The position numbers and the translations under genes are program-made. From the NCBI RefSeq assembly GCF_003403075.1, contig NZ_CP031557.1, positions 3,906,001 to 3,970,000 of the forward strand: DNA of 64,000 nucleotides, in the 5' to 3' direction. Below the pieces are notes generated by a model. The model saw only the letters and a list, made by a program, of their open reading frames with translations, ran no database searches and was not told the origin of the DNA. Source of the stretch: Flavobacterium psychrotrophum. GTDB taxonomy: Bacteria; Bacteroidota; Bacteroidia; Flavobacteriales; Flavobacteriaceae. Shown piece by piece: positions 51,867-61,626 of this stretch (its first letter is position 1; each line of letters starts with the position of its first letter).

Positions 51867-54740
51867 CTACATTTCTATTTCACGGCCTATACCCTCTAAA
51901 AAAGCAGGGAAATTATCCTCATTTGCTACATTAAGTTTTTTACGAATGCGGTAGCGCGCATTCTCTACCCCACGAAGCGATATGTTTAAAAGCGGTGCGA
52001 TCTCTTTATTGGTAAGCCCCATTTTTACAAAGGCACACAGGCGCAACTCCCGCTGTGTAAGCGATGGGCTGAGGGTTTTAAGGGCTTCAAAAAAGTTGTG
52101 GTGTACCTTTTCAAAATGTACATCAAAAACCTCCATATACTCCTCACCTACTTTGTGGCGGTTAAGCTTCTGAAAAATTTCAAGTAGCTTTTTACGGCTT
52201 TCCTCATTGCGCAGGTAATCCCTAAGCTCCTTAAGGTCGTCTGTAATTTCAGCAAAGGCATCCTTTTTCTGCATGAGCAACATGGTATAATTGGCCAACT
52301 CTTTACTCTTATTAATTACATCTTCTTCCAGCACAGCCTTATCGCGTATTACGGCCTCTTTGTCACGCTGTAGTTTTAGCTGCTCCACTTCTAACTCCAG
52401 CATACGGCGGGTACGTTCTGCATCGCGGGTACTTTTAGCCCGTTCATACCTAATGCGCCTTTTAATCAACAGCCGTACACTATATACAAATCCGGCAGCG
52501 CCTAATACATACAATATATAAGCAGCAGTGGTTTGATACCATCTGGGTAAAACCGTAAATATATATTTAGCTTCTGTCCCCATTAGCCCAGCAGTATTGC
52601 GACTTTTTACTTTAAAGGTATACGTGCCGGGGCGCAGGTGGGTATACTCCTTAAAAGGCTGGTCCTGCCACGGGCTCCAGTCAGCATCGGTATTCTCTAA
52701 CATATAGCTGTACTCTACCTGTGTGCCGTGCGTCATTTTAGGCGCTGCAAAATCAAACCGGAGGATATCCATACGGTTGGGTAGCTGCACGGGGTCATCG
52801 CCTTTGTATGTAATAGCCGCAAAATCCTGTTTTTGGGTTTGCGTATATGATATCTGTGTAATTTGGGTATGAATACCTTTCGCCGATACCGGATTGCTAA
52901 TATTATACAGAAACAATCCGTTTGTAGTACCAAAAAGCATCCGGTTATCGGGCAGCCCGGCAATACATTCCATCCCGCGGTTAAAGGTACTTTTAAGGTT
53001 GAGGAACAGCCCGGTATTAACCACTGCGTTTTTATCTGCGGTTACAAAATAACCTGCTTCATCATCCTGTACAAACCAGGTGCGACCACCATGTTCTATA
53101 ATCTTTCGGGTATTCTTAGACGGATTGAGAATTTTATTGAGCCGCTCAAAAGGCACAAAGCGGTTATGTGTTTCGTTGTAGGTATAAATACCCGTATTAG
53201 TTGTAAAAACTACCTTCCCCTGCCAGCGAAAAACATTTACATTAAAAGAATCCGGCAACCCATTTTTGTTGGTAAAGTGGTCTACCGCGCTAACCCTGTT
53301 ATAGACTGCATTTATCCGCACCCTGAAAACACCCTGATAGCCATGGCATATCCAGTACGTATCGGGCTCATCAGCCGGAAGTATGTCGCGCGCCGACTCA
53401 TTAAACCCTGCAATTTTATCGTGCAGCACCCATTCATTACCCGCATTTTCTAACAAATACAGCCCGTTGTACTGAGAAGCCAGATAGAAACCCGGCTTGC
53501 TTTTTATGGAGGTTATTTTCCAAAATCCCTGTGTGGCACTAATGCGTTTTGCTTCGCCATTTTTCAGCACAAACAGCCCCGCATCGCCAGAGGCTATAAT
53601 ATCATCCTGTGCTTTTTGTATGGCCCAGGCCTGCCCCTGCAATCCGCTTACTTTTTTAAACTGGGGTATTGTTTTTATATCATCTGTAAAATAAACACCT
53701 TGTGTAGTAGCGATATACAGGCTATCGCCCAATGGCAACGCATCATACACCGAGGCTTTTCCAAACAGTACACGATAAGGCGAATGATAATCGGCATAGG
53801 CTAGCCCGTTATCCTGCAACGCCCAAAAGTTTCCATCGCTTGCGCGGTAAAGGCTTTGTACAACACCATTTTGCAATCCGGTAAAGCCGGGCACATTATA
53901 ATCTACTACGCCCGTACGGCTAATACTTATAATGCCAGATTCGGCCGTGCCAATATAGATACTGCCATCGCTGTTTTTAAGGGCACAATTTGCACGGCCA
54001 CTATGGGTTGCATCAAAAAAACGGTTAAGCAGCTGCACCTTACCGGTAGAAAGTTCGCCACGATATAATCCCCCTTGTAGCGTAACAATAAGCAATGTAC
54101 CCGGATTTTCGCCGGGCAGTATTTCAGCAACCTCTTCATTATTATAGCTTTCAGATGAAAATGCCATAATAAGTGTATTGCTCACGGGCTGTAACGTAAG
54201 GATGCCGTGCCCCATTTCCTCAACATAGTAGTTATTACCCGCCACAGCAGAATAGCTAAACATAGATGCAGACGGCAGGTGTGTAGCGGTTTTACCCGAA
54301 GTAATAATAATTTCGCTGTTAGCCCTGTAAAGCATCCGGCCATTAAAACTTTGTATATCCCAAATGTTTTCAATGTTCTTGCCGTCTGTTTGTAACTCTT
54401 TTATTAACGAACGGTATACATAATTTCCCTGTTTGTTTTTTGATAGTATTCCCGCTTCGTCATATGCACCTACATATACCGTCCCATCTTTACCGTTTGC
54501 AAGGCTGCGTACAGATGAGCTGTTTGGCAATACTATTCTTTGCCATCGCTCCCCATCATATATGAGTATGCCATCGTTGTTGCCAAAAAACAAAGTTCCG
54601 TCAGCGCTTTCTGTAGCTGCCCAAAACTGGCTATCGGCTTTAAAGTCCTGTCGGGTATATAATTTTATAGACGGTAATACCTGGGCCCACAAGTATGTTG
54701 AGGCAATAAGCAGTAAAAGCGTCAGTATATTTTTCTTCAT
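51867..54740 (-). CDS. membrane-bound propeller/Y_Y_Y/LuxR-HTH transcriptional regulator
   Basis: This 957-residue protein has a signal peptide (about 1-20, TYLWA-Q). A long periplasmic beta-propeller (about 25-640) has blades such as DGTLFFGNNDGILIYDGERW. A Y_Y_Y/immunoglobulin-like domain follows (about 645-735, VEYSYMLENTDADW, LRPGTYTFKVKSRN), then one TM helix (about 738-758) and a basic coiled coil (about 760-880). It ends in a LuxR/GerE-type HTH (about 895-957, LTNKEIAPLLNISLRGVENARYR). No kinase or receiver is present, so it should sense a ligand outside and bind DNA at the membrane. It is divergent from GH30-GH3, its likely target (inference). ATG 54740 is chosen over 54764. Confidence 0.92.
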   Translation of the reverse strand: MKKNILTLLLLIASTYLWAQVLPSIKLYTRQDFKADSQFWAATESADGTLFFGNNDGILIYDGERWQRIVLPNSSSVRSLANGKDGTVYVGAYDEAGILSKNKQGNYVYRSLIKELQTDGKNIENIWDIQSFNGRMLYRANSEIIITSGKTATHLPSASMFSYSAVAGNNYYVEEMGHGILTLQPVSNTLIMAFSSESYNNEEVAEILPGENPGTLLIVTLQGGLYRGELSTGKVQLLNRFFDATHSGRANCALKNSDGSIYIGTAESGIISISRTGVVDYNVPGFTGLQNGVVQSLYRASDGNFWALQDNGLAYADYHSPYRVLFGKASVYDALPLGDSLYIATTQGVYFTDDIKTIPQFKKVSGLQGQAWAIQKAQDDIIASGDAGLFVLKNGEAKRISATQGFWKITSIKSKPGFYLASQYNGLYLLENAGNEWVLHDKIAGFNESARDILPADEPDTYWICHGYQGVFRVRINAVYNRVSAVDHFTNKNGLPDSFNVNVFRWQGKVVFTTNTGIYTYNETHNRFVPFERLNKILNPSKNTRKIIEHGGRTWFVQDDEAGYFVTADKNAVVNTGLFLNLKSTFNRGMECIAGLPDNRMLFGTTNGLFLYNISNPVSAKGIHTQITQISYTQTQKQDFAAITYKGDDPVQLPNRMDILRFDFAAPKMTHGTQVEYSYMLENTDADWSPWQDQPFKEYTHLRPGTYTFKVKSRNTAGLMGTEAKYIFTVLPRWYQTTAAYILYVLGAAGFVYSVRLLIKRRIRYERAKSTRDAERTRRMLELEVEQLKLQRDKEAVIRDKAVLEEDVINKSKELANYTMLLMQKKDAFAEITDDLKELRDYLRNEESRKKLLEIFQKLNRHKVGEEYMEVFDVHFEKVHHNFFEALKTLSPSLTQRELRLCAFVKMGLTNKEIAPLLNISLRGVENARYRIRKKLNVANEDNFPAFLEGIGREIEM

Positions 54741-54961
54741 AATGGAAAAGGTTTTCGTAACCAAAGACGAAAACGATGTAAAATTAATATAATTCTCAAT
54801 TTAAAAAACAGGGATTACAACATAAAAGTGTATAATTTTTTAAATATTAAAACATTGATTATTATTTAATTAAAAATAAAGGTGAATATATTAAGTATAG
54901 TAATTGAGTACCAGAGTAACTAAAATGTAGTGCAATTTACGGATAGGGAAGAAACATAAAG

Positions 54962-54969
54962 TACTTTTG
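54962..54969 (+). promoter_or_regulatory. -7 promoter element (TACTTTTG) of the GH30-GH3 operon
   Basis: TACTTTTG lies 40 bases before ATG 55010. The predicted leader contains the dyad CCAACA-N9-TGTTGG (54975-54995), which could be a regulator site or an mRNA hairpin. No perfect -33 box is seen, which fits an activated promoter. Confidence 0.5.
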
Positions 54970-55009
54970 AAATTCCAACAAATAAATTCTGTTGGCCTAA
55001 TAGTTTATT

Positions 55010-56407
55010 ATGTCATATGTAACCGTTAAAAAACATTTTTTTGTTTTTGCTATTTCGGCAACTGCTTTATTAAGTAGCTGCACCGGCACAAAGAGTGCCG
55101 CTTATATCACTATGTCCGACAAATCGGCACTGCTGCAAAAAACAAATATTTCAAGTAGCCCTGATGCAAGCCATGTACAGCTTACAATAAATCCGTCTAC
55201 AAAATACCAGGAAATGGATGGCTTTGGCTACACCCTTACAGGAGGTAGTGCGCTGCACATTTCGAAAATGACAGCACCGTCACGCGCTGCTTTATTAAAA
55301 GAACTTTTTGGCACAGGAGAAAAAAGCATTGGCGTAAGCTATCTGCGCATTAGTGTTGGCGCATCCGACCTTGATGAACTGTTATTTTCTTACAACGACC
55401 TGCCAACAGGCCAGACCGATGAAAAACTTGAAAAGTTCGACCTTGGTTACGATAAAAAATACCTGATTCCGGTACTTAAAGAGATACTTGAGGTTAATCC
55501 TAAAATAAAAATACTGGCATCGCCATGGTCGCCTCCTGTATGGATGAAAGACAACGGCGATACAAAGGGCGGAAGCCTTAAGCCTGAATTTTATACCGTA
55601 TATGCAAACTACCTTGTAAAATACATTCAGGAAATGAAGAAAAACGGCATTATCATAGATGCCTTAACCGTACAAAACGAACCGCTACATCCCGGTAATA
55701 ACCCCAGTTTGCTAATGCCTTCAGATGCCCAAAAGGTATTTGTGCGCGATCATCTGGGGGCAGCCTTTTCCAAAAACAATATCCAAACCAAGATCATTAT
55801 TTATGATCACAATGCCGACAGGCCGGACTACCCAATCTCGATACTCGACGATGCTAAGGCAGCGAAGTATATCGACGGTTCGGCCTTTCACCTTTATGGT
55901 GGCACTGTAGATGCCATTAGCAAGGTGCATGAAGCACACCCTAACAAAAACCTGTATTTTACAGAACAATGGGTGGGCGCTCCGGGCAACTTTAAAAAAG
56001 AATTTGACTGGCATATTGAGAACCTTATCATTGGTGCGCCACGCAACTGGTGTAAAACCGTACTGGAATGGAACCTTGCTGCAGACCCGCAACAAGACCC
56101 ACACACAGATCGTGGTGGTTGCGACCGCTGCCTTGGGGCCATAACCATAGATGGAGACAATGTAACCCGCGAGCCTGCTTATTATATTATAGCACAGGCC
56201 AGCAAATTTGTGAGGCCGGGTTCTGTACGCATTGAGTCGAACGTACCGCAAAACCTGCCTAATGTAGCCTACACTACACCTGACGGAAATATTGCTGCCA
56301 TTATACAAAACAAGTCTAAGCAGGAGCAAACGGTAGATGTAACCGCCGGCAATAAAACAACAACAATAACCTTAAAAGCGGGAGCTGTAGCTACCCTTGT
56401 ACTATAA
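55010..56407 (+). CDS. GH30-family glycoside hydrolase lipoprotein
   Basis: This 465-residue surface or periplasmic beta-glycosidase has a signal peptide with lipobox Cys24 (LLSSC). The (beta/alpha)8 domain has EMDGFGYTLTGGSA (about 65-78), ILASPWSPPVWMK, the acid/base E224 in LTVQNEPLHPGN and the nucleophile E319 in YFTEQWVG. A C-terminal beta-sandwich (about 385-465) completes the family layout. GH30 members include glucosylceramidases and beta-1,6-glucanases. Pairing with a GH3 beta-glucosidase suggests beta-glucan breakdown, but linkage cannot be read from the sequence. It overlaps the GH3 gene by one base. Confidence 0.94.
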   Translation: MSYVTVKKHFFVFAISATALLSSCTGTKSAAYITMSDKSALLQKTNISSSPDASHVQLTINPSTKYQEMDGFGYTLTGGSALHISKMTAPSRAALLKELFGTGEKSIGVSYLRISVGASDLDELLFSYNDLPTGQTDEKLEKFDLGYDKKYLIPVLKEILEVNPKIKILASPWSPPVWMKDNGDTKGGSLKPEFYTVYANYLVKYIQEMKKNGIIIDALTVQNEPLHPGNNPSLLMPSDAQKVFVRDHLGAAFSKNNIQTKIIIYDHNADRPDYPISILDDAKAAKYIDGSAFHLYGGTVDAISKVHEAHPNKNLYFTEQWVGAPGNFKKEFDWHIENLIIGAPRNWCKTVLEWNLAADPQQDPHTDRGGCDRCLGAITIDGDNVTREPAYYIIAQASKFVRPGSVRIESNVPQNLPNVAYTTPDGNIAAIIQNKSKQEQTVDVTAGNKTTTITLKAGAVATLVL

Positions 56408-58713
56408 TGATCAACCCGATTAAAACCCTTGCGCTTGGCGCAGCCCTGCTGGCAGGCTTTACCTGTACAGCACAGCAAAAACCGGCAGATAACAGCAAAA
56501 AAATAGATGCGCTTATCGCTAAAATGACCCTTGAAGAAAAAGTGGGCCAGATGACGCAGATAACGCTTGATGTATTGTGTAAAGGCGATAACCGCTACTC
56601 AAGCACACACCCGCTTACACTGGTTGATACCGAGATGAAAAAAGCTTTTGGGCATTATCATATTGGGTCAGTGCTTAACGTAGCCGGAGGCAAGGCGATT
56701 ACGCCGCAAAAGTGGTACGAACTTATTAGTGGCGTGCAAAAGTCATCACTAACTAATGATACTAAAAAGATACCCCTGCTGTATGGTGTAGACGAAATAC
56801 ATGGGGTTACTTATACCGATGGCGGCACCATGTTTCCGCAGGAAATAGCACAGGGTGCAGCACGTAACCCTAAGCTTACTCAACAGGCCGCTGCCATTAC
56901 TGCCTATGAAACCAGGGCGTGTGATATTCCGTGGACGTTTGGGCCAGTACTCGACCTGGGTATGGATCCGCGTTTTCCGCGCCAATGGGAAAGCTTTGGC
57001 GAAGACCCATACCTATGCGCTGTATTAGGTGCAGCGATGGTTACCGGATATGAAGGCAATAACATGGGTGCTTTTGATAAAGTAGCCAGTTGCATGAAGC
57101 ACTTTTTGGGGTACCATGCCGCTACCAGCGGTAAAGACCGTACGCCCAGCTATATTAGCGAAGACGCACTACGCGAATACCACCTGCCTGCTTTTAAAGC
57201 GGCTATAGAGGCGGGTTCGCAGACCGTAATGGTAAATTCGGGCATTATCAACGGGGTTCCGGTGCATGCCAACTATGATATCCTCACCAAACTTTTAAAA
57301 GAAGAACTGGGTTTTAAAGGCCTTGTAGTTACAGACTGGGCAGATATTGAAAACCTGTACAAGCGCGACAGGATTGCTATCTCTGATAAAGACGCAATCA
57401 TGATTGCCATTAATGCAGGTATTGATATGAGCATGGTGCCTTACCAGTATGAAGTTTTTTGTGATAATTTAATTGCGCTGGTAAAAGAAGGCAAGGTAAC
57501 CGAGGCAAGGATAGACGATGCCGTTCGCCGTATACTAAAAGTTAAGCATGCACTGAACCTGTTTGATAAACCAAACACAAACCCGAAAGACTACCCGAAA
57601 TTTGGCAGTAAAGAGCACGAAAAAGCATCGTATGATATGGCTGCCGAAGCCATTACTTTATTAAAGAATGAGGGCAATGTACTTCCGCTAAAGAAAAACA
57701 TAAAAGTATTGGTTACAGGCCCTAATGCTAACAGCATGCGCACCCTTAACGGTGGCTGGACATACAGCTGGCAGGGCGATAAAACCGAAGAATATGCCGG
57801 TAAATACAACACCATCTTAGAAGCCGTACAAAATGAGATTGGTAAAACTAATGTTACCTATGTACCGGGTGTAAGCTACAAAGAAGGTGGCCATTATTAT
57901 GATGAGTTTGCCGACAAGATGGATGAAGCTGTATCCGCAGCTAAAAATGCCGATGTGGTTTTACTGTGCCTTGGCGAAAACAGCTATACTGAAAAACCGG
58001 GCGACATGAATGACCTGTACATGAGCGACCTGCAAACAGAACTGGCGCAAAAACTTGCAGCCACCGGTAAAACCGTAATCCTTATTCTTAACGAGGGCCG
58101 CCCAAGACTAATCAGTAAGTTTGAGCAACAGGTAAAAGGTGTGGTACAGAGCTACCTGCCGGGTAACTTTGGTGGCGATGCCCTTGCAGATGTATTGTTT
58201 GGCGATGTAAACCCAAGCGGTAAGCTGCCGTATACTTATCCGCGTTATCCTAATGCTACCATTGGCTACATTCATAAGCCAAGTGAGGAGCAAAAGAAAG
58301 CAGAAGGCGTATATAACTATGAGGCCGATTATAACCCGCAGTACCCGTTTGCATACGGATTAAGCTATACTACGTTTGCCTATAAAGACCTTAAAATAAG
58401 CAAACCTGCCATTAAAAAAGGCGAAAATGTACAGGTTACGGTTACGGTTAGCAATACGGGAAAAGTGGTTGGGAAAGAAGTGATACACCTGTTTACATCT
58501 GACCTGTATGCCAGCAGCGTAACGCCGGATGTTAAGCGCCTGCGCCGTTTTGAAAAACTGGAACTAAAACCGGGCGAAAGCAAAACAGTTAGTTTTGAAC
58601 TGAGCCCAAAAGACCTTAGCTATGCAGGCCGTGATGGTAAAACCATACTGGAGGCAGGCGACTTTGAAGTAGCCATAGACAAGCTTAAGGCACAATTTAC
58701 ACTTACGGAATAA
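56407..58713 (+). CDS. bglX: GH3-family beta-glucosidase
   Basis: This 768-residue exported enzyme removes terminal beta-linked glucose from oligosaccharides. A signal peptide covers about residues 1-22. The GH3 N-terminal barrel (about 30-390) has KIPLLYGVDEIHGVTY, MDPRFPRQWESFGEDPYL and the nucleophile D310 in GLVVTDWADIE. The GH3 C-terminal domain (about 410-640) and a fibronectin type III-like domain (about 690-760) follow. Length and order match BglX. The ATG shares its A with the GH30 stop codon (TAATG), so the pair is coupled. A strong terminator follows. Confidence 0.95.
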   Translation: MINPIKTLALGAALLAGFTCTAQQKPADNSKKIDALIAKMTLEEKVGQMTQITLDVLCKGDNRYSSTHPLTLVDTEMKKAFGHYHIGSVLNVAGGKAITPQKWYELISGVQKSSLTNDTKKIPLLYGVDEIHGVTYTDGGTMFPQEIAQGAARNPKLTQQAAAITAYETRACDIPWTFGPVLDLGMDPRFPRQWESFGEDPYLCAVLGAAMVTGYEGNNMGAFDKVASCMKHFLGYHAATSGKDRTPSYISEDALREYHLPAFKAAIEAGSQTVMVNSGIINGVPVHANYDILTKLLKEELGFKGLVVTDWADIENLYKRDRIAISDKDAIMIAINAGIDMSMVPYQYEVFCDNLIALVKEGKVTEARIDDAVRRILKVKHALNLFDKPNTNPKDYPKFGSKEHEKASYDMAAEAITLLKNEGNVLPLKKNIKVLVTGPNANSMRTLNGGWTYSWQGDKTEEYAGKYNTILEAVQNEIGKTNVTYVPGVSYKEGGHYYDEFADKMDEAVSAAKNADVVLLCLGENSYTEKPGDMNDLYMSDLQTELAQKLAATGKTVILILNEGRPRLISKFEQQVKGVVQSYLPGNFGGDALADVLFGDVNPSGKLPYTYPRYPNATIGYIHKPSEEQKKAEGVYNYEADYNPQYPFAYGLSYTTFAYKDLKISKPAIKKGENVQVTVTVSNTGKVVGKEVIHLFTSDLYASSVTPDVKRLRRFEKLELKPGESKTVSFELSPKDLSYAGRDGKTILEAGDFEVAIDKLKAQFTLTE

Positions 58714-58756
58714 TGTTGTTATTCATAAATTAGAGTTTAGGTTAGTACTCGAAAAG

Positions 58757-58786
58757 GCCGGTAACATGAGGGTTGCCGGCTTTTTT
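58757..58786 (+). terminator. intrinsic terminator of the GH30-GH3 operon
   Basis: GCCGGTAAC (58757-58765) pairs with GTTGCCGGC (58772-58780) with one wobble, followed by six T. Confidence 0.85.
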
Positions 58787-58799
58787 ATGTTGTCTATTT

Positions 58800-58987
58800 T
58801 TTGCCACTAATTTCACAAAATTGCAGCTTCGAAAGCAGCTGATGCAGCAAGTTACGAGTACGTTTTTGCATACTTATCTTTGCGCATTTGTCTCTGGGCG
58901 AGAAATTATAATTCAGGAAACTTATAAAATCATTCTGAATATTTAATCCTTTGAAATTTGCGTGAAATTCGTGAAATTAGGGGCAAA
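58800..58987. mobile_element. candidate MITE-like element with 17-bp terminal inverted repeats
   Basis: TTTGCCACTAATTTCAC (58800-58816) is matched at 16 of 17 positions by the inverse of 58971-58987. The 188-bp interval has no ORF. It begins 14 bases after the GH3 terminator and ends eight bases before the nitrilase start codon. Target-site duplication is not evident. Confidence 0.5.
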
Positions 58988-58995
58988 CAATTATA

Positions 58996-59760
58996 ATGAA
59001 GATCTCCCTTATACAAACCGCACTTGAATGGGAAAACCCCGCTGCTAACCGCGCCAATTTTACCCAGCTGATAAACGGCATTACTACAACCGACCTCATC
59101 ATTTTACCTGAAATGTTTGCTACCGGGTTTACCATGAATCCGTCGGCAGTTGTCGAAACTATGGATGGCGACAGCGTGGCGTGGATGGTAGAAACGGCAA
59201 AGGCTAAAAACAGCGCTATTACCGGTAGCCTGGTTATTGAGGAAGATGGCAAATACTATAACCGCCTGCTGTTTGTGTACCCAGATGGGGAGATAAAAAC
59301 CTATAACAAACGCCATCTTTTTAGCTATGCCGAAGAAGACAAGTTTTACACCTCCGGTACTGAGAAACTAATTATTGAATATAAAGGCTGGAAGATATGC
59401 CCGTTGGTTTGTTACGACCTTCGTTTTCCTGTATTTGCACGAAATGTAGAAAATTATGACCTTTTGCTGTATGTTGCCAACTGGCCGCAGGTACGCACCT
59501 TTGCATGGGATGCACTGCTTAAAGCCCGCGCCATAGAAAACCTTAGCTATACCATAGGCGTAAACCGCGTAGGACAGGATGGCAACGGCCATGCCTACAG
59601 TGGGCATACACAGGCACTGGATGCGCTTGGCAGCTATGTATTAGACCCAACAGAAGAAGCCGGGGTATTTACTATTGAACTGGATAAAGACGCATTAGAA
59701 GCAACAAGAAAACGATTTGCGTTTTTGAATGATAAGGATGATTTCAAGCTTGAGTTGTAG
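58996..59760 (+). CDS. nitrilase-superfamily amidase (omega-amidase/YafV-like)
   Basis: This 254-residue carbon-nitrogen hydrolase has the catalytic triad Glu in LIILPEMFATGF (about residue 39), Lys in YNKRHLFSY (about 96) and Cys in CPLVCYDLRFPVF (about 138). The sequence type (MKISLIQTALEWENPAANRANF, NWPQVRTFAWDALLKARAIEN) matches omega-amidases, which hydrolyse alpha-keto acid amides such as 2-oxoglutaramate and 2-oxosuccinamate from transamination. The start lies eight bases beyond a MITE-like repeat, so its promoter may lie in that repeat. Confidence 0.92.
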   Translation: MKISLIQTALEWENPAANRANFTQLINGITTTDLIILPEMFATGFTMNPSAVVETMDGDSVAWMVETAKAKNSAITGSLVIEEDGKYYNRLLFVYPDGEIKTYNKRHLFSYAEEDKFYTSGTEKLIIEYKGWKICPLVCYDLRFPVFARNVENYDLLLYVANWPQVRTFAWDALLKARAIENLSYTIGVNRVGQDGNGHAYSGHTQALDALGSYVLDPTEEAGVFTIELDKDALEATRKRFAFLNDKDDFKLEL

Positions 59761-59772
59761 CGTGTCATATTA

Positions 59773-59897
59773 CACAAAGTTTCGCAAAGAATCCGCAGAG
59801 TTACACAAAGTAACAGTAGCTGTTTTTCACGTAGCGTAATCACTAGGTCATATTCAAATCTTTGAGAAACTTTGCGGCTTCTTTGCGAAACTTTGTG
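59773..59897. repeat. dispersed palindromic repeat, CTTTGTG/TTTGCG family, copy 3
   Basis: CACAAAGTTTCGCAAAGAA (59773-59791) pairs perfectly with TTCTTTGCGAAACTTTGTG (59879-59897). Inner CCGCAGAGTT and AACTTTGCGG extend the stem with one mismatch. It lies between convergent genes. Confidence 0.8.
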
Positions 59898-59921
59898 AAA
59901 TAATTTACCCCAAAGACAAAA

Positions 59922-61538
59922 TTACCCACCCGCAGGGAAAGGCTGCTCCACATCCCACAGGGCATGTACTTCTATTAGTTTAGGAAAATAGATAACCTCT
60001 TCGGGTTGTAATTTCTTTCTGTAATCTCCCGTATCCCATTCCTGGTTCTTATTATCGTCGTAGATAAGGCGCAGTACATAGTTTTTAGGCTCTACCGATT
60101 CGAAGTTGATTTCTGTATTACTTTCAGAAAACTGAGAGGCATACACTTCTCCTTTTTCATCGGTAATTTCTACAATAACCGGCCATCGTTTTACATTTTC
60201 AAGCTTTATAACGAGGTTACCATAATCGGCATAGGGTTTAGTTACCAGCTTATAATTGAGGGTATCATTTTTCTTTTCATAGAAATCTATAAGCGCACCG
60301 GGCAGAAGCTGCATGACATACTTTTGGTTTTCATCTTTTTTGAAGTCAAAAACAAGTCGCTGTTCAAATTCATCATACTTATAGGTAAACGGCACTGCAA
60401 CCGAATCTTTGTCAACTAACGACATTAGTTTTTTATCAATAGTAACAATAGGAGTCGACGTTTTTAGGGTAAACTGCTCCCTGAAATGAAGCCCGCCTTT
60501 TTGCACGGCATCTACCGAGAGTGAGTCCATGGCCTTCATTTCTTTAAATTTTACCATAAAATCTCTTACGGTATCACGCTGGGTAATTTTTACAGCGAGC
60601 GAGTCGGCCTTCACGTTACGCGGCACCCACAGTTGCAAGGAGTCTTTATCCTTTACGTTAGTAAGCATACTACGAATTTCTTCGCCGGAATTACCATTTT
60701 TAACTGTGGATTTTACCCCTTTACCATCCTTGCCTGTAAAAGGTACAAACAACCTGTTAGCCGATGTTTGTGCAGGCCGCTGTGCAGCAAACGGGAGTTT
60801 CTCCTGAAAAAGTTCCAGCATAAAAACTGTATCATTAGGTACCGATACCGGCTGTTCTAAAAATGCCAGTTTATCTACCTTTGGGTTATAAATGTAGTTT
60901 CTTGCCACATCTTTCATAGCAAAAATGTGGTACTTGCCCGCCTTAAGATTTTGCAATGAAAACACCGTAAGGCTATCGAGCGTATTTGTTACATAACGCG
61001 GCCTTTCTTTATAAATAGTGCTGTCATTAAAGGTTTCATTTGCTTCGTAAAGCATGATGGTAACAAAGTTATCGGTCTCGCGTTTAAGGGCATCCTTAAT
61101 TTTGCCATTCAGCATTAGTGAGTCAATGTAAGTTCCTGTAGAAAACACAAAACGGAACTGCGAATACGGGTTACCCTCGTTATTATCGGTAATACTTTGC
61201 CCAAAGTTAAAGCTATAGGTAGTATTATCCTGTAGGGTATCTTTTATCTTGATATTTATAAATCTGCTTGCACTCCCCGCAGGAACAACCTCCGGAGCAT
61301 ATTTCATGGGTGGGGAAATAATAAGCTGCTTGTTTACATCCTTTACCTTTACATACTCATCAAAATCGATATGTATTTCTTTACCTTTAAAACCTGTGGT
61401 CATGTTTTTAGGCGAACTACTTACAATGCTTGGCGGTATGGTATCTTTAGCGCCACCGGTTATGGTGCCCCTTTTAGCACAGGCGGTAAGCAATACTGAA
61501 ACCAGTATGAAATAGATAAAGATGCGGTTCTTAAACAT
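59922..61538 (-). CDS. large Ig-like-domain lipoprotein
   Basis: This 538-residue protein starts MFKNRIFIYFILVSVLLTAC with a lipobox cysteine at residue 20. An N-terminal Ig-like domain (about 35-135) begins DTIPPSIVSSSPKNMTTGFKGKEIHIDFDEYVK, the pattern of Big_5/SbsA Ig-like domains. The remainder is beta-rich without enzyme motifs and ends near ALWDVEQPFPAGG. It is common in Bacteroidota and of unknown function, likely periplasm-facing on the outer membrane. ATG 61538 is preferred to the frame's upstream start at 61562. Confidence 0.87.
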   Translation of the reverse strand: MFKNRIFIYFILVSVLLTACAKRGTITGGAKDTIPPSIVSSSPKNMTTGFKGKEIHIDFDEYVKVKDVNKQLIISPPMKYAPEVVPAGSASRFINIKIKDTLQDNTTYSFNFGQSITDNNEGNPYSQFRFVFSTGTYIDSLMLNGKIKDALKRETDNFVTIMLYEANETFNDSTIYKERPRYVTNTLDSLTVFSLQNLKAGKYHIFAMKDVARNYIYNPKVDKLAFLEQPVSVPNDTVFMLELFQEKLPFAAQRPAQTSANRLFVPFTGKDGKGVKSTVKNGNSGEEIRSMLTNVKDKDSLQLWVPRNVKADSLAVKITQRDTVRDFMVKFKEMKAMDSLSVDAVQKGGLHFREQFTLKTSTPIVTIDKKLMSLVDKDSVAVPFTYKYDEFEQRLVFDFKKDENQKYVMQLLPGALIDFYEKKNDTLNYKLVTKPYADYGNLVIKLENVKRWPVIVEITDEKGEVYASQFSESNTEINFESVEPKNYVLRLIYDDNKNQEWDTGDYRKKLQPEEVIYFPKLIEVHALWDVEQPFPAGG

Positions 61539-61626
61539 AGTGCATTTTTGATTGTACGGCAAAATAACGATTATATTTAGTGCCGTGGAAATGTTTTGTC
61601 AAAATTTAGGACGCTGAATTTTTATT

